Made by a program: the position numbers and the translations under genes. A DNA stretch of 64,000 nucleotides from NCBI GenBank assembly GCA_934477125.1, contig CAKSOL010000009.1, positions 62,001 to 126,000 of the forward strand, given 5' to 3'. Shown here one piece after another: positions 24,408 to 32,115 of this stretch. Under the pieces are notes generated by a model that was not told the DNA's origin, did not search any database, and was given only the letters and a program-made list of their open reading frames with translations. The DNA is from an uncultured Eubacteriales bacterium. GTDB lineage: Bacteria > Bacillota > Clostridia > Oscillospirales > Acutalibacteraceae. The number at the start of each line of letters is the position of its first letter. Within the stretch, counting starts at the first letter, position 1.

Positions 24408-26909
24408 TTAAGCTTTTACCTTTTCGGTAAGGCGGGTTGCCTCCTTATAGGGGCGAACGAGCATATAAATCATACCGGCGAGCAAAGCTATAGCAACAAT
24501 CAGACCGATTACATTGACATTTCCGGTGAACAGCTTGCCGAACTGGTTGATCATCAGGGCGATTACATATGCAAATCCGCACTGATAGCCGATTGCAAAC
24601 CAGGTCCATTTCGCGTTGTTCATTTCACGCTTGATAGCGCCGATTGCCGCAAAGCAGGGAGCGCAGAGCAGATTGAACACAAGGAACGAATAAGCGGTTA
24701 TACCGGTGAACGCAGCGGCAATGTTTTGATATACAGTTCCATCTCCAGCACCATAGAGAATACCGAGGGTTCCGACGATGTTTTCCTTTGCGACCAAGCC
24801 GGTAATGGAGGCAACAACAGCCTGCCAGTTACCCCAGCCGAGAGGAGCAAATATCCAGGAAATAGCTCCGCCGATTTTGGCGAGAATGGAATATTTAATT
24901 TGCTCATCAGTAAGCATTCCAAATTTACCATTGTCTGCCCAACCGAAGTAGGTTGTGAACCAAACAAAGATAGTTGAAAGAAGAATTATTGTTCCGGCTT
25001 TCTTTATAAAGGACCAGCCGCGCTCCCACATTGAGCGGAGAACATTTCCGAGAGTCGGCCAATGGTAAGCAGGAAGCTCCATAACGAACGGCGCAGGCTC
25101 GCCGGCAAACATCTTTGTTTTCTTGAGCATAATGCCCGAAACAATTATTGCCGCCATACCGATAAAGTATGCACTGGTTGCAACCCAAGCCGAGCCGCCG
25201 AATATAGCGCCGGCAATCATTGCGATAAACGGAACCTTTGCTCCGCAGGGGATGAATGTGGTTGTCATAATGGTCATTCTGCGGTCACGTTCGTTTTCTA
25301 TGGTGCGCGAAGCCATAATTCCGGGAATTCCGCAGCCGGTACCGATAAGCATCGGGATAAATGATTTACCCGAAAGACCGAATTTGCGGAATATGCGGTC
25401 AAGCACGAAAGCAATACGCGCCATATAGCCGCACGACTCAAGGAATGCAAGAAGCAGGAACAGAACGAGCATCTGAGGAACGAATCCGAGAACCGCGCCG
25501 ACACCGGCAACGATACCGTCGTTAATAAGTCCCCCGAGCCAAGGAGCGGCGTTTACCGCGTCAAGTCCGTTTCCGACAAGCACCGGAATACCGGGAACCC
25601 ATACGCCGTAATCAGCGGGGTCGGGCTCGTCAAACCCATTTTTTTCAAAGTAAGAGACGGCATCCTTATACGACATCGCAACCGTTTCCGCCTCTTCGGT
25701 CTTAGAAAGGTTTGAAGGAACCTCGGAATAATATACTGTCATTGTGTTTATTGCAAGAGTTTCCTCATCCTCAACATCGACCGTAGCGGTTTTGGCGTCA
25801 GATGTAAAGTTCTTAATTTCTTCAAGAGCTTTGTCTGCATCAAAATCATCCGCACCTACCTCAATTTTGGTAAACGCCTGAACAGCCTGTGAAGCTGCGG
25901 CAAAATCGTCAGAAACGGTGCTGTAAGCTTTAGAGCCTATTCCCAAAAGGTGCCAGCCGTCACCGAAAAGTCCGTCGTTAGCCCAGTCAGTAGCGGCAGA
26001 ACCGACAGTTACCATTGATATATAATAAACAAGGAACATAACAAGCGCAAATATCGGAAGTCCGAGCCAGCGGTTCGTTACAACCTTATCTATCTTATCC
26101 GAGGTTGAAAGCTTTCCGGCACCGTGCTTCTTATAGCACGCTTTTATTATCGAAGCTATGTAAATATAACGCTCATTGGTTATTATTGATTCGGCGTCGT
26201 CGTCAAGCTCATTTTCCGCCGCCGCTATGTCGTTTTCAATATGCTTCATAGTGCTTTCGGGAATATTAAGCTGAGTCAGAACCTTATCATCGCGCTCAAA
26301 AATTTTTATAGCATACCAACGCTGCTGCTCTTCGGGCTTATCATGAACGGCAGCCTCCTCGATATGAGCGAGAGCATGCTCAACAACGCCCGAAAATGTA
26401 TGCTGGGGAACGGTTTTTGCGTTCTCGGCAGCGTCAATAGCAGCCTCGGCAGCTTCCATAATGCCGGTTCCCTTTAAAGCGGAAATCTCAACGATTTTGC
26501 AGCCGAGCTGACGGGAAAGCTCATCGGTGTTTATCTTATCGCCGTTTTTCTTTACTACGTCCATCATATTGATGGCGATAACGACCGGGATACCAAGCTC
26601 TGTGAGCTGAGTTGTCAGATAAAGGTTACGCTCAAGGTTCGTTCCGTCGATAATATTGAGTATCGCGTCCGGACGCTCGCCTATAAGGTAATTACGTGCA
26701 ACAACCTCCTCAAGGGTATATGGAGACAGCGAATAGATGCCGGGCAGGTCGGTAATAACAACGCCCGTATGTTTTTTCAGCTTACCCTCTTTCTTTTCAA
26801 CCGTTACTCCGGGCCAGTTTCCTACAAACTGGTTTGAACCGGTCAGCGCGTTGAAAAGGGTCGTTTTACCGCAGTTCGGGTTGCCCGCAAGGGCAATTTT
26901 CAAATCCAT
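24408..26909 (-). CDS. feoB: Ferrous iron transport protein B
   Basis: 833-residue Fe(II) transporter of the inner membrane. The N-terminal G domain has GNPNCGKTTLFNALTG (about 8), DLPGIYSL (about 54) and NMMD (about 115), followed by the GDI-like helical domain to about 270. The membrane part carries the two Gate motifs with conserved Cys in LLAFLESCGYMARIAF and MTTTFIPCGAKVPF. A polar insert of roughly 130 residues (about 300-430) lies between the first and second membrane helices, longer than in E. coli FeoB. It is preceded by two feoA genes and followed by a Cys-rich protein gene. Confidence 0.97.
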   Translation of the reverse strand: MDLKIALAGNPNCGKTTLFNALTGSNQFVGNWPGVTVEKKEGKLKKHTGVVITDLPGIYSLSPYTLEEVVARNYLIGERPDAILNIIDGTNLERNLYLTTQLTELGIPVVIAINMMDVVKKNGDKINTDELSRQLGCKIVEISALKGTGIMEAAEAAIDAAENAKTVPQHTFSGVVEHALAHIEEAAVHDKPEEQQRWYAIKIFERDDKVLTQLNIPESTMKHIENDIAAAENELDDDAESIITNERYIYIASIIKACYKKHGAGKLSTSDKIDKVVTNRWLGLPIFALVMFLVYYISMVTVGSAATDWANDGLFGDGWHLLGIGSKAYSTVSDDFAAASQAVQAFTKIEVGADDFDADKALEEIKNFTSDAKTATVDVEDEETLAINTMTVYYSEVPSNLSKTEEAETVAMSYKDAVSYFEKNGFDEPDPADYGVWVPGIPVLVGNGLDAVNAAPWLGGLINDGIVAGVGAVLGFVPQMLVLFLLLAFLESCGYMARIAFVLDRIFRKFGLSGKSFIPMLIGTGCGIPGIMASRTIENERDRRMTIMTTTFIPCGAKVPFIAMIAGAIFGGSAWVATSAYFIGMAAIIVSGIMLKKTKMFAGEPAPFVMELPAYHWPTLGNVLRSMWERGWSFIKKAGTIILLSTIFVWFTTYFGWADNGKFGMLTDEQIKYSILAKIGGAISWIFAPLGWGNWQAVVASITGLVAKENIVGTLGILYGAGDGTVYQNIAAAFTGITAYSFLVFNLLCAPCFAAIGAIKREMNNAKWTWFAIGYQCGFAYVIALMINQFGKLFTGNVNVIGLIVAIALLAGMIYMLVRPYKEATRLTEKVKA

Positions 26910-26937
26910 AAAAAACTCTTCCTCTCTTCGTTTTAAA

Positions 26938-26953
26938 GTTAGCTTTCACTAAC
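26938..26953. promoter_or_regulatory. Operator-like dyad between feoA and feoB
   Basis: GTTAGC TTTC ACTAAC, a dyad with one mismatch from the repeat found upstream of feoA. It lies 29 bases before the feoB start. It may be a weaker site for the same metal-responsive regulator. Confidence 0.5.
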
Positions 26954-26996
26954 CTGCAAATGAAATTTAAGGGCGGAAAGCCCTTTAAATCATATG

Positions 26997-27218
26997 TTAA
27001 TTAACCTCAATCATTTCCGCATCGGCCTTACGCAGCGAAAGCTCGTATCCGCGGACATTAAGCTCAATAGGATCTCCGAGCGGAGCAACCTTTCGGATAT
27101 GTACCTCAACGCCCTTGGTTATACCCATATCCATAATGCGGCGCTTGACAGCGCCCTCGCCATGCAGCTTAACCACAGTTGCGGTTTCGCCGACCTTCAT
27201 TTCTCTTAACGTTTTCAT
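26997..27218 (-). CDS. feoA: Ferrous iron transport protein A (FeoA), copy next to feoB
   Basis: 73 residues, a single SH3-like FeoA domain: MKTLREMKVGETATVVKLHG, GAVKRRIMDMGITKGVEV and the C-terminal strand GYELSLRKADAEMIEV. FeoA is a small cytoplasmic partner needed for FeoB activity. GGAGG lies 5-9 bases before the ATG. It is the second of two feoA genes in the operon. Confidence 0.93.
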   Translation of the reverse strand: MKTLREMKVGETATVVKLHGEGAVKRRIMDMGITKGVEVHIRKVAPLGDPIELNVRGYELSLRKADAEMIEVN

Positions 27219-27259
27219 TTACAAACCTCCAAAAAATATATCAGAATTTTAACAGAAAA

Positions 27260-27472
27260 CTAAATCATAATTCTGCGCGCCATTTCATCATTCAACGCAA
27301 CGCGCGTTTCCTTAACGTTGACAATCAAATTTCCGTTAAGCGAGGTTATAACCGTAACATTTCCTCCGACGACAAAGCCGAGGTTTTCAAGATGCTTTTT
27401 TACCTCAGGCGAGCCGCCTATTTTCTTAATTGTATTTTCTTCTCCTGCATTTGCTAACGCCAACGGCATCAT
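27260..27472 (-). CDS. feoA: FeoA-family protein, first copy of the feo operon
   Basis: 70 residues from the ATG at 27472, which has GGAGG 7 bases upstream. Reading from further upstream would place the operator dyads inside the protein, so it is rejected. The SH3-like FeoA fold is visible in KKIGGSPEVKKHLENLGF, NVTVITSLNGNLIVNVKETR and the end LNDEMARRIMI. It differs from the second FeoA and may have a distinct partner role. It is the first gene behind the iron-type promoter. Confidence 0.9.
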   Translation of the reverse strand: MMPLALANAGEENTIKKIGGSPEVKKHLENLGFVVGGNVTVITSLNGNLIVNVKETRVALNDEMARRIMI

Positions 27473-27491
27473 AAACATTCCTCCAAACAAA

Positions 27492-27539
27492 TTAGCAAGC
27501 GCTAACTGCCAACCGTTAGAATAGTTAGCTCTCGCTAAC
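27492..27539. promoter_or_regulatory. Two operator dyads, GTTAGC-N4-GCTAAC type
   Basis: Site 1 is TTAGC AAGC GCTAA (27492-27505). Site 2 is the perfect GTTAGC TCTC GCTAAC (27524-27539), which covers the predicted transcription start of the feo promoter. Sites of this shape resemble DtxR/IdeR/MntR-family boxes. The identity of the regulator is inference, since no such gene is in the window. Confidence 0.65.
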
Positions 27540-27547
27540 CGTATACT

Positions 27548-27576
27548 ATAATACACACCCCACGCTGATTTGTCAA
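27548..27576 (-). promoter_or_regulatory. Sigma-A promoter of the feo operon
   Basis: TTGACA (27571-27576) and TATTAT (27548-27553), 17-base spacer, minus strand. The operator dyad at 27524-27539 begins 9 bases downstream of the -10 element, so repression by a metal-loaded regulator is likely. Confidence 0.8.
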
Positions 27577-27823
27577 TAGCTTTTTTAAAAAAATTATCAA
27601 ATTTTGAAGAATTTAATAATCTTAGAAAATTAAACGGCGAATTTATGATTACATTTTAATAAAGCGGCAAATAATTCATACCGTCAGCAGCAGTAAAAAT
27701 AAAATTGCCGCAACCTTTAAATAATAATTTGCAATCATCAAAATCCGCTTGGTTGTCGCGTTTTTAAAGGTAAAATTGCACTTCGCAACCAACGGTTTAC
27801 AAAATTTAGACAATTTCGGTTGC
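27577..27823. other. AT-rich intergenic stretch between feo and glmM promoters
   Basis: About 250 bases between two divergent promoters. I see no open frame with a ribosome site and no clear hairpin terminator or RNA gene. Short GC-poor runs and scattered GCAAT/ATTGC words are present, but no repeat unit is convincing. Confidence 0.5.
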
Positions 27824-27852
27824 TTGACTTATAAGTCTGCGGCGGGTATATT
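27824..27852 (+). promoter_or_regulatory. Sigma-A promoter of glmM-glmS
   Basis: TTGACT (27824-27829) and TATATT (27847-27852) with a 17-base spacer, 44 bases before the ATG of the HTH-GlmM gene. Confidence 0.65.
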
Positions 27853-27895
27853 ATTATTAAATTTGCTAAATTTAAAATTTCGGAGGATACACCTT

Positions 27896-29533
27896 ATGAC
27901 CATAGGACAAAAAATAGCGGTTCTCAGAGTCGCGATGCAGCTTTCTCAGGAGCAGCTTGCGGAAAAGTTGGAGGTTTCCCGTCAGTCGGTTTCAAAATGG
28001 GAGTCGGACAGCTCTGTTCCGGAGGTAAGCAAAATAATTCAGCTTTCCTCGCTTTTCAATATAACCACCGACGACCTGCTGCGCGATGAAATACCGCTTG
28101 CGCCGACATATACCGAAGCGCTTTTCAGACCGAAGGAGTCGGTTGTTTTCAACGGAAGATATTTCGGAACGGACGGTTTCCGCGGCGAGGCGAATGTCAC
28201 CCTGACAGCTGATCACGCATATAAAATAGGAAGATTTTTAGGCTGGTATTATTCTTCCGGAACAGGAAATGCGCGGCGGCCGAAAATTGCGATAGGAAAG
28301 GACACCCGCCGTTCAAGCTATATGCTTGAATATGCGCTTGTCGCCGGAATAACCGCCTCCGGAGCGGACGCGCATATGCTCCACGTAACAACAACTCCGA
28401 GTGTTTCGTTTGTCGTAAGACAGGATCACTTTGACTGCGGAGTTATGATATCCGCGTCACACAATCCCTACTACGATAACGGAATAAAGCTGCTTAACGG
28501 CGCCGGAGAAAAAATGGACGACGCGACCCTCGCTCTTATTGAGGACTATATCGACGGCAAGCTGACCTCTCCGGATTTTGAGTCCGGAGACCTGCCGCTT
28601 GCGCACAGGGACCGTCTCGGCTGCATTATAGATTATGTTGCCGGAAGAAACAGATATGTCGGATTTCTTATATCCGTTGCCGCCAATTCCTACCGCGGGC
28701 TGAAAATTGCTCTTGACTGCGCAAACGGTTCATCCTGGATGATAGCAAAGTCTGTTTTTGATGCTCTCGGCGCCACCACCTATGTTATCAACGCCAATCC
28801 CGACGGGCTTAATATCAACGAGCAGGCAGGTTCAACGCATATAGGCAATCTGCGGAAATATGTCCGGGACAATCATCTTGACGCCGGCTTTGCTTTCGAC
28901 GGCGACGCTGACCGCTGCATAGCCGTCGATGAGAACGGAAGTATTATTAACGGCGACCATATCATATATATTCTTGCCGAGCGTCTGCGTTCGCACGGTC
29001 TGCTGCCGGGAAACAAGGTCGTTACTACAATTATGTCGAATATGGGACTTTACCGCGCTCTTGAGCAGGCAGGTATAGGATATATTCAGACTACCGTCGG
29101 AGACAGATATGTTCACGACGCTATGATTGAAAACAATTATTATCTCGGCGGAGAGCAGTCAGGTCATATAATCGTAAGGAAATACGCCACTACCGGCGAC
29201 GGTATTCTTACGGCTCTGCTGCTTACCGAGGAGATGATAGACCGCAAAACAACCCTCGGAAAGCTCGCCGAACCGGTTACAATGTTCCCGCAGTCCATAA
29301 AGAATGTAGCCGTAACCGATAAGGCGGCAGTATCTGCCGACAGCCGGGTTGCGGAATGTGTTAAGGAAATAGCCGACAAGCTCGGAAAGGACGGCAGAAT
29401 TCTGCTGCGCGAAAGCGGAACGGAGCCGGTTATAAGAGTTATGGTTGAATGCGGAAATCAGAAGCTCTGCGAGAGCTATACCAATCAGGTTGCCGAGCTT
29501 ATTGCCGAACTCGGATATACAAAAAAGCTTTGA
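27896..29533 (+). CDS. glmM: Phosphoglucosamine mutase with N-terminal Cro/C1 HTH domain
   Basis: 545 residues from the ATG at 27896, with GGAGG at 27882-27886. Residues 1-65 are a complete XRE-type helix-turn-helix (QLSQEQLAEKLEVSRQSVSK, then PEVSKIIQLSSLFNITTDDL). After a linker of about 25 residues comes a full GlmM: RYFGTDGFRGE, the phosphoserine loop GVMISASHNPYYDNG, the metal loop FDGDADRC, the sugar loop GGEQSGH and the phosphate-binding RESGTEPVIRV. GlmM converts glucosamine-6-P to glucosamine-1-P for UDP-GlcNAc. Ordinary GlmM proteins are about 450 residues and lack the HTH. The frame is continuous with no sign of a sequencing join. glmS follows after 19 bases. Confidence 0.93.
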   Translation: MTIGQKIAVLRVAMQLSQEQLAEKLEVSRQSVSKWESDSSVPEVSKIIQLSSLFNITTDDLLRDEIPLAPTYTEALFRPKESVVFNGRYFGTDGFRGEANVTLTADHAYKIGRFLGWYYSSGTGNARRPKIAIGKDTRRSSYMLEYALVAGITASGADAHMLHVTTTPSVSFVVRQDHFDCGVMISASHNPYYDNGIKLLNGAGEKMDDATLALIEDYIDGKLTSPDFESGDLPLAHRDRLGCIIDYVAGRNRYVGFLISVAANSYRGLKIALDCANGSSWMIAKSVFDALGATTYVINANPDGLNINEQAGSTHIGNLRKYVRDNHLDAGFAFDGDADRCIAVDENGSIINGDHIIYILAERLRSHGLLPGNKVVTTIMSNMGLYRALEQAGIGYIQTTVGDRYVHDAMIENNYYLGGEQSGHIIVRKYATTGDGILTALLLTEEMIDRKTTLGKLAEPVTMFPQSIKNVAVTDKAAVSADSRVAECVKEIADKLGKDGRILLRESGTEPVIRVMVECGNQKLCESYTNQVAELIAELGYTKKL

Positions 29534-29552
29534 TTCGATAAGGAGAAATTTT

Positions 29553-31379
29553 ATGTGCGGAATTATAGGTCGCGTAGGCACGGACAGCGCCGCGCCGTAT
29601 TTGCTTGAGGGTCTTAAAAGGCTTGAATACCGCGGTTACGATTCAGCCGGAATTGCGGTTTTACAGGAAAATAAAATCGAATGCCGCCGCGCGCTCGGCA
29701 GGCTGGATAATCTCTGCCGCGAGGTCAGCGAAAATCCGGCGGACGGAAATGTTGGAATAGGTCATACACGCTGGGCAACTCACGGCGCGCCGGCTGTTAA
29801 AAACGCTCATCCGCATATGAGTCCCGACGGGAAATTTGCCGTTGTTCATAACGGCATTATCGAAAATGCCGACGCATTGAAGAAATCTGAGCTGAGCGGA
29901 GAAAAGTTTTCTTCCGAGACCGACACCGAGGTTGTAGCGCATCTTCTCCAAAAATACGATTGCGATAATCCGGTCAAAACAGTTGCGGAGGTTGAAAAAA
30001 GGCTTGAAGGCTCATATGCTCTCGGAATCATCTGTTCGGAGTTTCCCGATACTCTGTTTTGTACCGCCAAGGCAATGCCGCTTATTGCGGCAGTTGAGGA
30101 GGACGGCAGCTTTATTGCCTCGGATGTCAGCGCAGTCGTCGGTTATGCAACTATGTATTATCCCATTTCCGACGGTGAAATTTGTGTTCTCACCGGTCAG
30201 ACGGTAAAATTCTACGACAAAAACGGCAGTCAAATCGCAAAAAAGCCGCATACAATACACGCCGACGCTCTTCTTGACGGGAAACAGGGCTACGAGCATT
30301 ATATGATGCTTGAAATGATGCAGCAGCCGGACGCCGTCCGCAATACCCTTGCCCCTCTCATAAGCGGCGGTAAAATATCTCTTGACGGCTTATCGTTTTC
30401 GGAGGATTTCCTTAAATCGGAATTGCGGGATATTGTTATAGTAGCCTGCGGCTCGGCTTACCATACGGGTCTTGCCGGGAAAAGGCTGATTGAAGCCGTC
30501 TGCCGTATTCCCTGCCGTGCGGAAATTGCTTCGGAATTCAGATATTCGGACCCCCTCATAGACGGTAAAACGCTTGCCGTTTTTATCAGTCAGAGCGGTG
30601 AAACAGCCGATACTCTCGCAGCTCTGCGCCTTTCAAAGCAAAAGGGTGCAAAGGTGCTTTCAATAGTAAATGTTAAAGGCAGCGCAATAGCGAACGAAAG
30701 TGACAATGTTATATACACCCACGCCGGGCGTGAAATAGCCGTTGCAACAACAAAGGCATACAGCGCGCAGTTAGCCGTTCTTTACGCTCTGACGCTCTAT
30801 CTCGCACAAATCCGGCAAAGTGCACCGGAAAAAACGCTCTCTGAGCTGACCTCCTCGCTTATGGCGCTTCCGGAACGCATTTCGGAAACGATAGAGACGG
30901 TTCGCGGTAAAGCGGAGGAGCTTGCGAAATGTCTTTATTCCGCTCAGGATATATACCTTATAGGCAGGCAGCTGGACTATGCAGCCGTCACCGAAGGCTC
31001 GCTTAAATGCAAGGAAATAAGCTATATTCATTCCGAGGCTTACGCCGCCGGCGAATTAAAGCACGGAACAATATCTCTGATTGAAAACGGCACGCCTGTC
31101 ATCGCGGTTGCTACCGATGAGGCTGTGCTTGCAAAAACCGTCAGCAACATCCGCGAGGTTGACGCGCGCGGCGCGCATACGGTTCTTATAACCTTTGAAC
31201 GCTTTCGCGATGCGGCAGCAGGAATTAAGGATTGCATTTTCATTCCGGAAACGGTTCCTCAGTTCAGCGTTTCGCTTTCGGTCATACCGATGCAGTTCCT
31301 CAGCTATTATATCGCCAAGAACCGCGGCTGTGATATAGATAAGCCTAAAAATCTTGCCAAGAGCGTTACGGTTGAATAA
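29553..31379 (+). CDS. glmS: Glutamine-fructose-6-phosphate aminotransferase
   Basis: 608 residues. The N-terminal glutaminase domain starts with the catalytic Cys after the Met (MCGIIGRVG) and contains LEYRGYDSAGIAV and the GHTRWATHG motif. Two SIS isomerase domains follow, with SQSGETADTLAA and the C-terminal end KPKNLAKSVTVE. It makes glucosamine-6-P, the step before GlmM. The start at 29553 is set by AAGGAG upstream and by the need for Cys at position 2. Only 19 bases separate it from glmM, so there is no room for a glmS ribozyme. Confidence 0.97.
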   Translation: MCGIIGRVGTDSAAPYLLEGLKRLEYRGYDSAGIAVLQENKIECRRALGRLDNLCREVSENPADGNVGIGHTRWATHGAPAVKNAHPHMSPDGKFAVVHNGIIENADALKKSELSGEKFSSETDTEVVAHLLQKYDCDNPVKTVAEVEKRLEGSYALGIICSEFPDTLFCTAKAMPLIAAVEEDGSFIASDVSAVVGYATMYYPISDGEICVLTGQTVKFYDKNGSQIAKKPHTIHADALLDGKQGYEHYMMLEMMQQPDAVRNTLAPLISGGKISLDGLSFSEDFLKSELRDIVIVACGSAYHTGLAGKRLIEAVCRIPCRAEIASEFRYSDPLIDGKTLAVFISQSGETADTLAALRLSKQKGAKVLSIVNVKGSAIANESDNVIYTHAGREIAVATTKAYSAQLAVLYALTLYLAQIRQSAPEKTLSELTSSLMALPERISETIETVRGKAEELAKCLYSAQDIYLIGRQLDYAAVTEGSLKCKEISYIHSEAYAAGELKHGTISLIENGTPVIAVATDEAVLAKTVSNIREVDARGAHTVLITFERFRDAAAGIKDCIFIPETVPQFSVSLSVIPMQFLSYYIAKNRGCDIDKPKNLAKSVTVE

Positions 31380-31393
31380 ACCGTAAATTATAT

Positions 31394-31448
31394 AAAAATA
31401 CGGCTGCCGCCTGTGAGCTAAAAAAGCACAAGCGGCAGCCGTATTTTT
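31394..31448. terminator. Bidirectional terminator after glmS
   Basis: The arms at 31394-31410 and 31432-31448 are exact 17-base complements ending in A and T runs. It separates glmS from the convergent PII-like gene. Confidence 0.85.
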
Positions 31449-32110
31449 TATTTTATAAATCCGAACCCTGCAATTTCCGTTGCCGGCAAAGAAAAGGCTA
31501 TTGCCTTTGCCTCGGTTTCCGGACCGGCTTTCATAAGAATTGACCGCATAATTTCCGATTTCTGTTCCGCCGAGGACACAATCAGAATAACTTCCTTTTC
31601 CTCGGCTATCGAAATGTTATGAAATCTCTGTATATCGGTTGCTCCTGTTCCCTTGCCGTGAAGAACGGTTCCGCCTCTCGCTCCTGCGGAGCGCGCGGCA
31701 TTCATAACAAGGTCGGTTTTGCCCTCGCTTGCGATAACGACTATAAGCTCATATGAAAATTCCGACGGCGGAGTGTATTTAACATTTCCGCCCTCTCCCC
31801 CGTTCATAACTGCCATTGTTTTTCCTCCTCCGACACTTTTAATCGGCACGGCTATCACTATACCGTGTCCCGGAACTCCGAGATGTAGCTTTTGAACCTG
31901 ACCGTTGATAAATTCACGCGTTTTCTCCGGCGTTGCAACCGAAAGCATAATTCTTTTTTCGGTTGACTCTATTCCCAGAAGGTCAAGCATACTCTTAACA
32001 GCCGTTCCGCGCCCGCGAAAGGTTATATTAAGCGGAAGTCCCAGCTGCAGGCAAAGCTCCTCAAGCTCAGGCAAGGCTTCCGGATTGATAATTGATATAA
32101 CATAATTCAT
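31448..32110 (-). CDS. PII-like nitrogen-regulator-fold protein, tandem domains
   Basis: 220 residues, apparently two ferredoxin-like PII-type domains. The first is about 1-95 (NYVISIINPEALPELEELCL, then LHLGVPGHGIVIAVPIKSVG) and the second about 115-218 (LIVVIASEGKTDLVMNAARS, ARGGTVLHGKGTG). GARGGTVLHGKG-type loops are typical of PII ligand sites. The ATG at 32110 follows GGGAGGG; an upstream TTG would overlap the previous gene. It is coupled to the DUF1538 gene, so it probably senses a metabolite and gates that transporter. This is inference. Confidence 0.85.
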   Translation of the reverse strand: MNYVISIINPEALPELEELCLQLGLPLNITFRGRGTAVKSMLDLLGIESTEKRIMLSVATPEKTREFINGQVQKLHLGVPGHGIVIAVPIKSVGGGKTMAVMNGGEGGNVKYTPPSEFSYELIVVIASEGKTDLVMNAARSAGARGGTVLHGKGTGATDIQRFHNISIAEEKEVILIVSSAEQKSEIMRSILMKAGPETEAKAIAFSLPATEIAGFGFIK

Positions 32111-32115
32111 TGCCG

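Noticed and set aside
29534..29552. Possible glmS ribozyme before glmS
   Set aside because: Only 19 bases lie between glmM and glmS, far too short for the ribozyme.
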